Shown here one piece after another: positions 1-7,963 of a stretch of 41,884 nt of DNA. The stretch covers positions 1 through 41,884 of the forward strand of contig JAJFVE010000087.1 in assembly GCA_021371965.1 (NCBI GenBank). Reading direction: 5' to 3'. Each line of letters starts with the position of its first letter. The stretch's first letter is position 1. The DNA comes from Planctomycetaceae bacterium. GTDB lineage: Bacteria > Planctomycetota > Phycisphaerae > SM23-33. The notes beneath the pieces were generated by a model that saw only the letters and a program-made list of their open reading frames with translations, was not told where the DNA came from and did not search any database. The translations under genes were made by a program, and so were the position numbers.

Positions 1-888
1 CGCGCCGGCCTGGTCCATGCCATCGAAGGACATGCTGGCCTGGTCGGCGATGGCCGGGTCGATCAACGCGTAATACAGGCGGCTGCCGGTCGAGTCGCCG
101 ATGATCGCCGCCAGGAGCTGTGCGGCGTAGCGGTCGTCGTCCTGCGACGACGGCGCCGCGGACATCAGGGCGATGTTCTCATGCACCATCTTGGCGTCGG
201 CGATGACGGTCTGATCGGTATTGCCCCGCACCGGCGGCGTGTCGCGCGTCACCTCGAAGTGTTTCCAACGCCGGCAGGCCTTTTCCACATCGGCGACCAG
301 GAGGTCGAAATCGATATTGCCCGTGGCCGCCACCACGACGTTGCCGGCCGAGTACCGCCGGTCGAAATACGCCTGCATGTCGTCGCGCTTCAGGGCGCGG
401 ATCGACTCGGGGCTGCCCAGGACGTTGTTGCCCAGCGGGTGGCCGCGGAAGAACTGGCCCATGAGCTTCTCGTAGACCTTGAACTGCGGCTGATCTTCGT
501 AGCGGGCGATCTCGTCCAGGATGACGTTCTTCTCCATGTCGAAATCTTCGCCACGCAGCGACGGGCGCAGGATGTCGCCCAGCAGGTCGATCAGTGGCGA
601 CTGGAACTCCGGCACGACGGCGCCGTAGAAGACGGTCGATTCCTCGCTGGTGAACGCGTTGTACCGGGCGCCCATGGTGTCGAAGTCGCGGTTGACGTCG
701 AAGGGGCTTCGCTTGTCCGTGCCCTTGAACACCATGTGTTCAAGAAAATGGCTCACGCCGGAGATTTCCGGCGTCTCGTCACGGCTGCCCGTGCGGACGA
801 AGAACCCCGCCGCCAGCGAGGCCGCCGACGGGTTGATCTCGCCGACCACCTGCAGGCCGTTGCTCAGTTGCGTCTGTTTGAACTCCAT
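1..888 (-). CDS. M16 family zinc metallopeptidase, catalytic subunit (C-terminus outside window)
   Basis: This is a processing-protease-like M16 (insulinase/pitrilysin superfamily) peptidase. The 296 visible residues hold the inverted zinc motif HFLEH (H47, E50, H51) and a glutamate 76 residues after E50 (E126, in NVILDEI), which is the spacing expected for the third zinc ligand. The active-site half therefore looks intact. The reading frame is open to the first base of the window, so the second half of the protein is missing here. The ATG at 888 follows the stop codon of the upstream gene (898-900) by only 9 bases, so the two genes are surely co-transcribed. The neighbour is a second M16 protein without the zinc motif, the classic active/inactive pairing of bacterial two-subunit M16 proteases. 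No signal peptide is visible, so the enzyme is probably cytoplasmic. The substrate is unknown. Confidence 0.93.
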   Translation of the reverse strand, partial: MEFKQTQLSNGLQVVGEINPSAASLAAGFFVRTGSRDETPEISGVSHFLEHMVFKGTDKRSPFDVNRDFDTMGARYNAFTSEESTVFYGAVVPEFQSPLIDLLGDILRPSLRGEDFDMEKNVILDEIARYEDQPQFKVYEKLMGQFFRGHPLGNNVLGSPESIRALKRDDMQAYFDRRYSAGNVVVAATGNIDFDLLVADVEKACRRWKHFEVTRDTPPVRGNTDQTVIADAKMVHENIALMSAAPSSQDDDRYAAQLLAAIIGDSTGSRLYYALIDPAIADQASMSFDGMDQAGA

Positions 889-897
889 GGCGTCTTC

Positions 898-2136
898 CTA
901 CAGGGCGCTGGTGTCCAGCGCATTGGGACCAATGGTCATGACCGTGAAGTCTGCAGCCGGGAACTCTCGCACGTAGTCCAGCACGTCCTCGATGCTGACG
1001 GCATCGATGGCGGCGATGGTTTCCTCCAGGGTTCGCAGGCGGCCCAGGTGGTACCAGTCGCCGGCCAGGGCGAAGGCGCGGGCCGAGGTGGATTCGCCGG
1101 CCATCACCGTGGCGCTCTTGTACTGCGTTCTGGCGCGGTGCATCTCGTCGTCGGCGATGCCCTCGACGATCCGTTTGAGCTCCCGCACGGTCACATCGAG
1201 CGTCTCCTGACCCTTCTCCGGCACGGTGCCGGCGTAGGTGAACATGCCGGCATGGCCCTTGAGGCTGTGGTAGTGCGTCGAGACGTGGTACGCCAACCCG
1301 CGCTCCTCGCGCACGTGCGTAAAGAGGCGGCTGCTCATCCCACCCGAGAGCACCGTCTCGGCCAGATGGGCGGCGTAGAATCGCTCGTCCGATGCCGGGC
1401 AGGCCTTGTGCCCCAGCGTAATGTGCATCTGGGCGCTGTCGCGCTCGATGTGCGTCACGCCGGCGGCCGCGGCGGTTACCGCCGGAGCGGCCGGGCCGGG
1501 AGCCTCCCAATCGCCCAGCAGCCGGGCCGCTTGGTCGACGAAGGCCGGCCAGTCGATGTTGCCCGCCACGGCGACGATGGTGCCGCACGGCCCCAGGGCG
1601 TTGCGGGCGTAGTCTTCCAGTGAGCGGGCCTCGAGCGACTCCAGCGACTCGACGCTTCCATAGATGCTGCGTCCCAGCGGGCTGGGGTAGAACCGTTCGC
1701 GCAGCATCATGACGGCCTTGCGCGCCGGTTCGTCGTCGAGCGACTGCAGGTCCTGCAGGATAAGGCTGCGCGCGGGGATGAAGGTGGCGGCCTCCAGACG
1801 CGGGCGCAGAAGGATGTCGGCGAAGATCTCCATCGCCTGGGCCAGGTTACGGCCGAGTTGGGCCGACGAAAGCTGCACAAACTCGCTGACGACGGAGGCA
1901 TCGTGCTGGCAGCCAAGGTTATCCAGGGCGTCGTTGAGCGCCCGCGTGTCGCGGTCGCCGGCGCCGCGCATGATCCACTCGCTGATGACCGCAGCCGCCC
2001 CGGCCAAGGGCGCCGGGTCGAACGCCGACCCGGCGGGCACGGCGAAGGTGACGGCCGCCGAGGACACATCCTTCATCGACTGGCCCAGGAGCGTCACGCC
2101 ATTGGGCAGGTGCTCTATGTGAAACTGCTCGTCCAC
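898..2136 (-). CDS. M16 family peptidase, non-catalytic partner subunit
   Basis: This 412-residue protein has the M16 fold signature (N-terminal LPNGVTLL, later GNIDW and the MSSRLFTHVREERGLAY region) but no HxxEH zinc motif. The aligned place reads ISEW before MRGAG, so it cannot bind zinc in the usual way. It is the expected inactive partner of the catalytic M16 protein encoded immediately downstream, and the two probably form a heterodimer. The longer frame upstream could start at an ATG at 2178. I prefer the GTG at 2136 because AAGGAG lies 6 bases before it and because a promoter-like pair (2166-2193) puts the transcription start downstream of 2178. The length fits single M16 subunits of about 400-430 residues. 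Confidence 0.9.
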   Translation of the reverse strand: MDEQFHIEHLPNGVTLLGQSMKDVSSAAVTFAVPAGSAFDPAPLAGAAAVISEWIMRGAGDRDTRALNDALDNLGCQHDASVVSEFVQLSSAQLGRNLAQAMEIFADILLRPRLEAATFIPARSLILQDLQSLDDEPARKAVMMLRERFYPSPLGRSIYGSVESLESLEARSLEDYARNALGPCGTIVAVAGNIDWPAFVDQAARLLGDWEAPGPAAPAVTAAAAGVTHIERDSAQMHITLGHKACPASDERFYAAHLAETVLSGGMSSRLFTHVREERGLAYHVSTHYHSLKGHAGMFTYAGTVPEKGQETLDVTVRELKRIVEGIADDEMHRARTQYKSATVMAGESTSARAFALAGDWYHLGRLRTLEETIAAIDAVSIEDVLDYVREFPAADFTVMTIGPNALDTSAL

Positions 2137-2165
2137 GAAAATCTCCTTATCCGCAGCGACAGAGC

Positions 2166-2193
2166 ATTCTATCGGCAATCCCCCTCAAGGCAA
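2166..2193 (-). promoter_or_regulatory. Sigma70-like promoter of the M16 pair
   Basis: On the minus strand TTGCCT (2193-2188) is followed after 16 bases by TAGAAT (2171-2166), which is directly followed by GC. Transcription would start near 2159, leaving a short leader to the GTG at 2136. This supports the GTG start of the non-catalytic M16 gene. It is a pattern call only. Confidence 0.5.
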
Positions 2194-2205
2194 CGTGCAA
2201 AGTAG

Positions 2206-2252
2206 CACGGGCGTCTCGCCCGTGAGTAGCACGGGCAAGATGCCCGTGCTAC
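2206..2252. repeat. Two palindromic repeats of the CACGGGC family
   Basis: Two hairpins sit side by side. The first (2206-2224) is CACGGGC-GTCTC-GCCCGTG. The second (2226-2252) has a perfect 12-bp stem, starting GTAGCACGGGCA, around the loop AGA. They lie between the divergent M16 operon and gpsA. The same family recurs near 10278, 18420, 19238 and 20402-20535. Confidence 0.85.
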
Positions 2253-2297
2253 GTACGGCTCTGGACTTTATCGGCCTCTGCGGTTACCGTTTTGCCC

Positions 2298-3326
2298 ATG
2301 CGTGAACAGGTTTCCATCATCGGCGACGGGGCCATGGGCACCGTCTGTGCGCTGATGCTGGCCGAAAATGGCGTCAGCGTACGGCTGTGGTCGGCGTTCC
2401 CCGACGCGGCGGACCGCCTCGCCCGCCAGCGCGATAACACGCGGTTCCTGCCCGGCCATCCGCTGCCCCAGTGCGTCGAGGTCACAGGCGACGACGCCCG
2501 CGCGTTGGCCGGAGCCACGCTGGCGATCTCGGCCGTGCCCACCCAATTCATGCGCGGCGTCTGGCAGCGGCTCAAGAGCCATTGCCCAGCCGACCTGCCG
2601 ATCTGCTCGGTGACCAAGGGCATCGAGAATCACACGCTGCTGCTGCCCACGCAGATCCTGCGCGACGTGCTCGACGGCGGGCGCAAAGCACCGCGGGGGC
2701 TGGCTGCACTTTCCGGTCCCAGCATCGCGCCCGAAGTGGCCGATCATCGCCTGGCCGTGGTGACGGTGGCGTCTACCGACGACTCGCTGGCCCTTCGCGT
2801 TCAGCAGATCATCAACCGCCCGTACTTCCGCGTTTACACCAATCCGGACTTGCCCGGGGTGGAACTGGCCGGGGCGATCAAGAACGTCATCGCCATCGCC
2901 GCAGGCATGCTCGACGGCCTCGGCGCCGGCGACAACGCCAAGGCCGCCCTGCTGACGCGAGGGCTCGTCGAGATAGCCCGCCTCGGCGCCGCCATGGGCG
3001 GACGAGAGGAAACCTTCGCGGGCCTGGCCGGCATGGGCGACCTTGTCACCACCTGCTTCTCCCCCATCGGGCGAAACCGCTCCTTCGGCGAAGCCGTCGG
3101 CCGCGGCAAGAGCGTCAAAGATGTTCTGGCCGCCAGCGAATCAGTCGTCGAAGGCGTGGCCACCACCACCAGCGTCATCGAACTGGCCGGGCGGCTCAAA
3201 GTCGATATGCCCATCACCACGGCGGTGCATCACGTGCTGGAAGGCAAGGCCACTCCAGACGAAGCCATTGTCGCCCTGATGTCGCGGCCGCTTCGGGCGG
3301 AACAACGCAAGAAGCATTCAGAGTAG
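2298..3326 (+). CDS. gpsA: NAD(P)H-dependent glycerol-3-phosphate dehydrogenase
   Basis: This enzyme reduces dihydroxyacetone phosphate to sn-glycerol 3-phosphate, the backbone for phospholipids, in the cytoplasm. The 342-residue length is normal for the family. The N-terminal Rossmann motif is IIGDGAMGT. It is followed by the family blocks SVTKGIE, ALSGPSIAPEV, and GVELAGAIKNVIAIAAG, which contains the conserved lysine. C-terminal signatures LAGMGDLVTTC and GRNRSFGEAVGRG are also present. A TTG two codons upstream is possible, but the ATG at 2298 is the natural start (MREQVSIIGDG). The gene stands alone on the plus strand behind two palindromic repeats. Nothing is unusual about it. Confidence 0.96.
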   Translation: MREQVSIIGDGAMGTVCALMLAENGVSVRLWSAFPDAADRLARQRDNTRFLPGHPLPQCVEVTGDDARALAGATLAISAVPTQFMRGVWQRLKSHCPADLPICSVTKGIENHTLLLPTQILRDVLDGGRKAPRGLAALSGPSIAPEVADHRLAVVTVASTDDSLALRVQQIINRPYFRVYTNPDLPGVELAGAIKNVIAIAAGMLDGLGAGDNAKAALLTRGLVEIARLGAAMGGREETFAGLAGMGDLVTTCFSPIGRNRSFGEAVGRGKSVKDVLAASESVVEGVATTTSVIELAGRLKVDMPITTAVHHVLEGKATPDEAIVALMSRPLRAEQRKKHSE

Positions 3327-3399
3327 CGCGAGCGGCGGGATGGTAGAATGCTGCCCCGGCACCAGGGGCTGTAATGCAACTTCAACAGGATAGAAGCAC

Positions 3400-3783
3400 A
3401 TGACTTTCATGCCTCGTCCGGGTAGTTGGTTCAGCGTGTTCCGCAACACCGAGATTGAGATTCATTTGGCAGGCGATGATTCTGGACCATTTGACGTGAA
3501 TGTAGAAATGGCCAAGGCATGCGAAGTACGCTTGGAGGATCTGCTATCCCAGGGGCTTGAGTACATAAGTAGATTCATGGAATCAAAGGGAGTTTCAGGC
3601 GATCCTGAAATCGTGGCCATTGACTTCGGTCTGAGCAACTATGGCCAGCACAATGAATTTGAGATTTGTTTTTCGGATGCAGCAACATACGTTCTTTGGA
3701 CTGTTAGGTTTTCCTATCGTCGTGACCACACAACGGGCACCGTCATCATGGGACCGGTGGGTTTCGCTCGTCGAGACTGGTAG
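3400..3783 (+). CDS. Hypothetical protein of 127 residues
   Basis: I do not recognise this protein. It is acidic to neutral and mixed alpha/beta in character, with no signal peptide, membrane segment or cysteine motif. The start at 3400 has AGGA about 10 bases upstream. Its base composition is clearly more AT-rich than gpsA before it and the fucosidase after it (third codon positions are often A or T), which suggests transfer from elsewhere. Small single-domain proteins of this kind with a C-terminal beta-rich half (SYRRDHTTGTVIMG) are sometimes immunity-like proteins, but no toxin gene is adjacent, so that is only a guess. It lies 73 bases downstream of gpsA on the same strand. Confidence 0.65.
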   Translation: MTFMPRPGSWFSVFRNTEIEIHLAGDDSGPFDVNVEMAKACEVRLEDLLSQGLEYISRFMESKGVSGDPEIVAIDFGLSNYGQHNEFEICFSDAATYVLWTVRFSYRRDHTTGTVIMGPVGFARRDW

Positions 3784-3831
3784 CCTCGTCGTCTCCCTAG
3801 CCGTTCCCGTTTTTTCCCGAAGCGAATGCCT

Positions 3832-3859
3832 TTGACTTGTTCACAGTGAATTCTACAAT
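3832..3859 (+). promoter_or_regulatory. Sigma70-like promoter before the first fucosidase
   Basis: TTGACT (3832-3837) and TACAAT (3854-3859) are separated by 16 bases. Transcription would begin near 3866, about 54 bases before the ATG at 3920, which has its own AAAGGAG at 3906-3912. This would make the fucosidase an independent transcription unit rather than part of a gpsA operon. Confidence 0.55.
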
Positions 3860-3919
3860 CCTCAAATCCCGTCCCTGCCGGGCAGGAGCGGGCGGACTAA
3901 TTCTAAAGGAGCTTTTGTC

Positions 3920-5200
3920 ATGGCATTGTCCAAGAAGAAGTATCTGGATTCCGTAGCCGCCAGCCGGCCCAAGCGCATGAAATGGTGGACCGAGGCGCGT
4001 TACGGCATGTTCGTGCATTGGGGCCTCTACGCCCAGCTCGAGCGCAACGAGTGGGTCTGGGCCATCGAAAATATTCCCAAGGAAGAATACGAGAAGCTGG
4101 CCGACACGTTCAAGCCCAAGCCCCGCGCCCCGCGCGAGTGGGCGAAGCTCGCCAAGGAATCGGGCATGAAGTACATGGTGCTGACGACCAAGCACCACGA
4201 AGGCTTCTGCCTGTGGGACACCAAGCTGACGGACTTCAATGCCGCCAAGCGCGGGCCCAAGCGCGACCTAGTGAAGGAATACGTCGACGCCTGCCGCGAG
4301 TTCGGCCTCAAGATCGGCTTCTACTACTCGCTGATGGACTGGCATCATCCCGATGGCGCCACGTGCGCCCACGACGAAAAGGCCCGCCGCCGCTTCATCG
4401 ATTACACGCAGGGCCTCGTGCGCGAGCTGATGACCAACTACGGCAAGATCGACATCCTGTGGTACGACGTGTCGTGCCCGCTGCAGAGCCCCGAGAAGTG
4501 GGAATCGGTCAAGATCAACACGATGGTGCGCGAGCTTCAGCCGCACATCCTGATCAACGACCGCTCGCAGATCCCCGAGGACTTCTCGACCCCCGAGGGC
4601 TCCGTGCGCGCCGCCGAAGCCGGCCGCGGCTGGGAAGCCTGCATGACCTTCAACCACGTTTCGTGGGGCTACATGCGCGCCGCCGCCCACGACACGCACC
4701 GCTCGCGCGACATCCTGCAGATGCTGCACACCTGCTGCAGCGGGCAGGGCAACCTGCTGTTGAACATCGGCCCTGCGCCGGACGGCTCGGTGCCCAAGGA
4801 GGCCTTCGAGCCGCTGCGGACGGTCGGCAAGTGGATCGCCAAGAACAAAGAGGCGTTCTACGGCAACTTCGACCGCCCGAACATCGGCTGGACCAGCGCC
4901 TGCTGCGCCCACACGCAGAAGGGCAAGACGATCTACGCATGGGTGAAGCATTGGCCCGGCGCCGAGTTGCCGCTGGCGGGCTTCAGGACCAAGCTGCTGC
5001 GCGCCTCGTTCATGGACGGCAAGAAGATCGCCTTCACGCAGGACATGAAGCAGGAGCGCATCGTGCTCAAGGGCCTGCCCAAGGAATGCCCGGACAAGCT
5101 CTCGACCGAGACGGTCCTGATCAAGCTGGACTTCGCCTCCAAGCCCAAGCACATGTGGTGCTCGAAGAACGCCGCACTGCACGCGTGGGACAAGAAGTAA
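3920..5200 (+). CDS. Alpha-L-fucosidase, GH29 family (first copy)
   Basis: This is a GH29 glycoside hydrolase of 426 residues, expected to remove terminal alpha-L-fucose. The (beta/alpha)8 barrel signatures are in order: GMFVHWGLY (28-37), YMVLTTKHHEGFCLWD (85-100), GFYYSLMDWHHPD (133-145) and KIDILWYD, where D183 is the expected nucleophile. A later FSTPEG segment lies where several GH29 enzymes carry the acid/base glutamate; that assignment is uncertain. QGNLLLNIGPAPDGSVP is another family signature. There is no signal peptide, so the enzyme appears cytoplasmic and would act on imported oligosaccharides. A second, clearly homologous GH29 gene lies at 14078-15295. The start is fixed by AAAGGAG 7 bases upstream of the ATG. 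Confidence 0.93.
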   Translation: MALSKKKYLDSVAASRPKRMKWWTEARYGMFVHWGLYAQLERNEWVWAIENIPKEEYEKLADTFKPKPRAPREWAKLAKESGMKYMVLTTKHHEGFCLWDTKLTDFNAAKRGPKRDLVKEYVDACREFGLKIGFYYSLMDWHHPDGATCAHDEKARRRFIDYTQGLVRELMTNYGKIDILWYDVSCPLQSPEKWESVKINTMVRELQPHILINDRSQIPEDFSTPEGSVRAAEAGRGWEACMTFNHVSWGYMRAAAHDTHRSRDILQMLHTCCSGQGNLLLNIGPAPDGSVPKEAFEPLRTVGKWIAKNKEAFYGNFDRPNIGWTSACCAHTQKGKTIYAWVKHWPGAELPLAGFRTKLLRASFMDGKKIAFTQDMKQERIVLKGLPKECPDKLSTETVLIKLDFASKPKHMWCSKNAALHAWDKK

Positions 5201-5212
5201 GATAAAGAAGCT

Positions 5213-5376
5213 GTCAGCTATCAGCTGTCAGCTATCGGTGAAAAACACCGGTGGCTGGCGGCTGATGGCTGGCGGGTTACGGCTGCAGGCTTCGGACTTC
5301 AGACCTGGGGCGCCTGAAGTCAGAAGTCTGAAGTCCGAGGCCTTACGTTTTCACTGATAGCTGAAAGCTGAGAGCT
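5213..5376. repeat. AGCTGATAGCTGA-type repeat region with nested inverted repeats
   Basis: The spacer between the fucosidase and the URO-D-like gene is almost entirely repeats. It opens with tandem GCTGTCAGCTATCA units, then GGTGGCTGGCGGCTGATGG-like units. A perfect 12-bp inverted repeat (CGGACTTCAGAC at 5293-5304 with its complement at 5326-5337) follows. The spacer closes with GATAGCTGAAAGCTGAGAGCT, the inverse of the opening units. The outer arms could fold on each other. A related region lies at 15319-15393, next to the second fucosidase. Confidence 0.75.
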
Positions 5377-5380
5377 AACA

Positions 5381-6634
5381 ATGTTCATTCCCGACAGCGA
5401 CGTCAAAATCCTTCGCGACCTGGCCAAGCGCGTGCTCGAGGTCTCTCACGACCCGGTCAACGTCGAGCGGCGCAACGAGTGGTACCGCCATCGCCGGCTC
5501 GAGCCGGGGCGGCCGCTGATCCTGATCGAACAGGGCGAGATCATGGGGCTGGTGGGCCTTGGCGAGCGGCTGCTCTGCAAGGACAACTGGGCTCGCGGCC
5601 AGGAATACGGCATGCGCTCCAAGCTGTACATGTTTGAAGAAGTCAAAGACGACCACGTCGTCGAACCGACCGTCTTCGCCATGTGGGGCGTCGGCGGCAG
5701 CGACTACGGGGTGCAGGCCGTGACGCACTCGGCCCCGACGGCCGACGGCGCCCGAGGCAGCGTCAAGTGGGACCCGCCCATCAAGGACCTGGATAAGGAT
5801 TTTGACAAGCTCAAACCTCGTACCTTCAGCGTCCACCGCGAGGGAACACTGGAAGAGAAGGCCCGCCTGGAGGAGGTCTTCGGCGGAATCTTCGACGTTC
5901 AGCTTGGCGGGTGGTTCTGGTGGACGATGGGCATGACCGGCACAGCGATCAATCTCATCGGCCTTGAGGGGCTGATGATGGCGATGTACGACAACCCCAA
6001 AGGCCTGCACCGCCTGATGGCGTTCCTGCGCGACGATCACGTCAATCACGCGCTGTTTGTCGAAAAGGAAGGCTTGCTGGCGCTGAACAACCGCGACCAT
6101 TACATCGGCTCGGGCTCGCTGGGCTACACGCACGAGTTGCCCGGCCCGGGCTTCAAAGAAGGCGGCCCGGTGCGGCTGAAGGACCAATGGGTCCTCAGCG
6201 AATCGCAGGAGACCGTCGGGGTCTCGCCGGCGATGTTCGACGAGTTCATCTATCCCTACCAGCTCGACCTGATGAAGCGATTCGGCCTGACGTACTACGG
6301 CTGCTGCGAGCCCGTCAACAACCGCTGGCACATCTTGAAAAACATCCCCAACCTGCGGGCGATCTCAGTTTCGCCCTGGGCAGACCAGGACGTGATGGCC
6401 GAAGGCTGCGGACGCAAGGTTATCTTCTGCCGCAAACCCAACCCCGCATCGATCAGCACGCCGCGCTTTGACGAGCAGGCTCTCAAGGCCGACGTCCGCG
6501 CGACGTGCCAGGCCGCAAAGAACTGCAACTTCGAGATCGTGATGAAGGACATCCACACCTTCAGCGGCGACCGGACCCGCCCCGTGCGCTGGGTGAAACT
6601 CGCCCGCGAAGTGTGCGACGAGTTCTTTGCATAA
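5381..6634 (+). CDS. URO-D superfamily protein (methyltransferase/decarboxylase-like)
   Basis: This 417-residue protein belongs to the uroporphyrinogen decarboxylase/MtaA/CmuA-like superfamily, not to true HemE. It lacks the HemE N-terminal substrate-binding signature but has the barrel architecture with a late YYGCCEPVNNR segment near residue 306, whose cysteines resemble the zinc/thiol site of the methyltransferase-type members. It is followed by ISVSPWADQDVMAEGCG and by a C-terminal VMKDIHTFSGDRTR segment. Relatives are very numerous in Planctomycetota and Lentisphaerota, usually beside sugar-degradation genes, and most are uncharacterised. It follows the first fucosidase on the same strand across a repeat-filled spacer. 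A role in methyl transfer or demethylation of a sugar-linked substrate is possible but unproven. Confidence 0.8.
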   Translation: MFIPDSDVKILRDLAKRVLEVSHDPVNVERRNEWYRHRRLEPGRPLILIEQGEIMGLVGLGERLLCKDNWARGQEYGMRSKLYMFEEVKDDHVVEPTVFAMWGVGGSDYGVQAVTHSAPTADGARGSVKWDPPIKDLDKDFDKLKPRTFSVHREGTLEEKARLEEVFGGIFDVQLGGWFWWTMGMTGTAINLIGLEGLMMAMYDNPKGLHRLMAFLRDDHVNHALFVEKEGLLALNNRDHYIGSGSLGYTHELPGPGFKEGGPVRLKDQWVLSESQETVGVSPAMFDEFIYPYQLDLMKRFGLTYYGCCEPVNNRWHILKNIPNLRAISVSPWADQDVMAEGCGRKVIFCRKPNPASISTPRFDEQALKADVRATCQAAKNCNFEIVMKDIHTFSGDRTRPVRWVKLAREVCDEFFA

Positions 6635-6640
6635 GCCCTA

Positions 6641-6671
6641 TGGAGTGCGCAGCCTTAGCTGCCGCACTCCA
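6641..6671. terminator. Shared hairpin between convergent genes
   Basis: An imperfect hairpin, TGGAGTGCG on the left and CGCACTCCA on the right, sits between the stop codons of the URO-D-like gene (plus) and the GT2 gene (minus). It has no long T-run. The reverse complement is almost the same as the hairpin at 14046-14073, which also separates convergent genes, so this is a reused element that probably ends transcription from both sides. Confidence 0.6.
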
Positions 6672-6674
6672 CAA

Positions 6675-7874
6675 TCAGGCGTCGAGGGCGTCCGGGCTGG
6701 AGTTGGCGGTGTAGATCGTGTCTCGCCATGACAGCTTGGCGCTGCGGCGGTACATCAGCAGCGATCGCAGCAGCATGACGCAGACCCAGGCGCAACTGAA
6801 GGGATAGATCAGCCCGAGATACCATTTCGACTTGGTGTAAACGTAATACCGGCAGACCATGATGGTCTCGACGACCGATCCGGCCAGGCCCAACAGGCCT
6901 AGGGTCCGCCACGCCTCGCCGGCCCCGGCGGCGTGCAGACCCAGGCCCAGGGCGGCTGCGATGTAGCAGGTGAGACCCTTGTACGCCAGCACGCAAAACG
7001 CCAATAGCACCCGCCAGAAGCTGCGAAAGGCGCCGAAGAATATCCGATTCCAGCCGCGCAGGATTTGCCCCAGCGTCGTATACATTCGCACGTGAAAGAG
7101 ACCTTCGCTGGGCACCATGCATAACGTCATGCCCGACCGCTTAATGCGCCGGGCCATGTCCATGTCCTCGATCAGGCTGCCCTTGATGGCCTCGTGGCCG
7201 CCGATGGCGTCGTATGCGGCACGACGCATCAGCATGAACATGCCGTTGGCATAGGCCTGCGGTTTCTTGGGATTGTTGACCCTGTCGGGTCGGAACCAGA
7301 CCATCAGCACCCCCACACAGACCGGCTGGAGGAGCTTTTCCCAGAATGACTCGAGCTCCAGCGCTGGCAGAAGGCTCAGCAGGTCGGCGCCGCGCGACTG
7401 GGCGAACGCCATCGACAGCGACAGCGTCCGCCGCGAGGCCTGGCGGCAATCCGCGTCGGTCATGAGGATCCACTCGCCACGAGCCCGTTTGATGCCATGA
7501 TACATCGCGTGATTCTTGCCGCACCAGCCCTCGCCCAGACGGTCGATCTCGATGAGCGTCAGACGCTTATCGGTTGCCGCGATCTGGCGGACGATCTCAC
7601 CCGTCCGGTCGCTGCTGCGGTCGTTGACGACGATCAGCTCGTAGTCGGGGTAATCCTGATCGAGCATTGTGCGGACGCAGGTCTCGATGTTGGCTTCTTC
7701 GTCCTTGGCGGCCACCACCACCGACAGCGGCGGCGTGGGCGTTTGCGGGGCGTCCCAGTCGTGCTGGAGATGGAACGTCCGCCGCCAGACCGGCAGGGCC
7801 AGCAGATTGCGCACCAGCCACTCACCGGCGCAGACGCCGACGATGCAGGTCAGGATGAAGGCGAATGTGTCCAT
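6675..7874 (-). CDS. Membrane-anchored family 2 glycosyltransferase
   Basis: This 399-residue GT2 enzyme has an N-terminal hydrophobic segment (about residues 3-19), then a GT-A domain: LSVVVAAKDEEANIETC (50-66), the VNDRSSDRTGE nucleotide-binding region (83-93), TDADC (139-143, the DxD metal site), NGMFMLMRRAAYDAIGG and IEDMDMARRIKRSG. Several C-terminal transmembrane helices follow. The overall plan resembles CrtQ and HpnB-like lipid or carotenoid glycosyltransferases. The usual QxxRW motif is reduced to GWNRIFFG, which is common in this group. The acceptor cannot be told from sequence. It lies downstream of the methyltransferase and LarA-like genes on the same strand, with an 89-base gap containing short TTAACTGG repeats. 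Confidence 0.88.
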   Translation of the reverse strand: MDTFAFILTCIVGVCAGEWLVRNLLALPVWRRTFHLQHDWDAPQTPTPPLSVVVAAKDEEANIETCVRTMLDQDYPDYELIVVNDRSSDRTGEIVRQIAATDKRLTLIEIDRLGEGWCGKNHAMYHGIKRARGEWILMTDADCRQASRRTLSLSMAFAQSRGADLLSLLPALELESFWEKLLQPVCVGVLMVWFRPDRVNNPKKPQAYANGMFMLMRRAAYDAIGGHEAIKGSLIEDMDMARRIKRSGMTLCMVPSEGLFHVRMYTTLGQILRGWNRIFFGAFRSFWRVLLAFCVLAYKGLTCYIAAALGLGLHAAGAGEAWRTLGLLGLAGSVVETIMVCRYYVYTKSKWYLGLIYPFSCAWVCVMLLRSLLMYRRSAKLSWRDTIYTANSSPDALDA

Positions 7875-7878
7875 ATCG

Positions 7879-7912
7879 TTGGTTGGTTAACTGGTTAACT
7901 GGTTAGCTGGTG
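7879..7912. repeat. Short tandem repeat, GGTTAACT units
   Basis: Three to four imperfect copies of an 8-10-base unit (GGTTAACT, GGTTAACT, GGTTAGCT) lie in the 89-base gap between the GT2 start and the LarA-like stop. The rest of the gap holds GGCTACGGGCTGCTGGC-type sequence similar in style to the region at 5250. No gene is present. Confidence 0.65.
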
Positions 7913-7963
7913 GTATTTCTCGGTTGTTCCTGGCTACGGGCTGCTGGCAACCGGCTACCGCTT

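Noticed and set aside
181..1623. A 480-codon plus-strand open frame
   Set aside because: It is opposite to both M16 genes and crosses their junction, so it cannot be a conserved gene; the M16 motifs on the other strand are decisive.
5381..6634. True uroporphyrinogen decarboxylase (hemE)
   Set aside because: The heme-pathway signatures are missing and the protein is longer, with a CC-containing site like the methyltransferase-type members. The same holds for the copy at 19266-20393.
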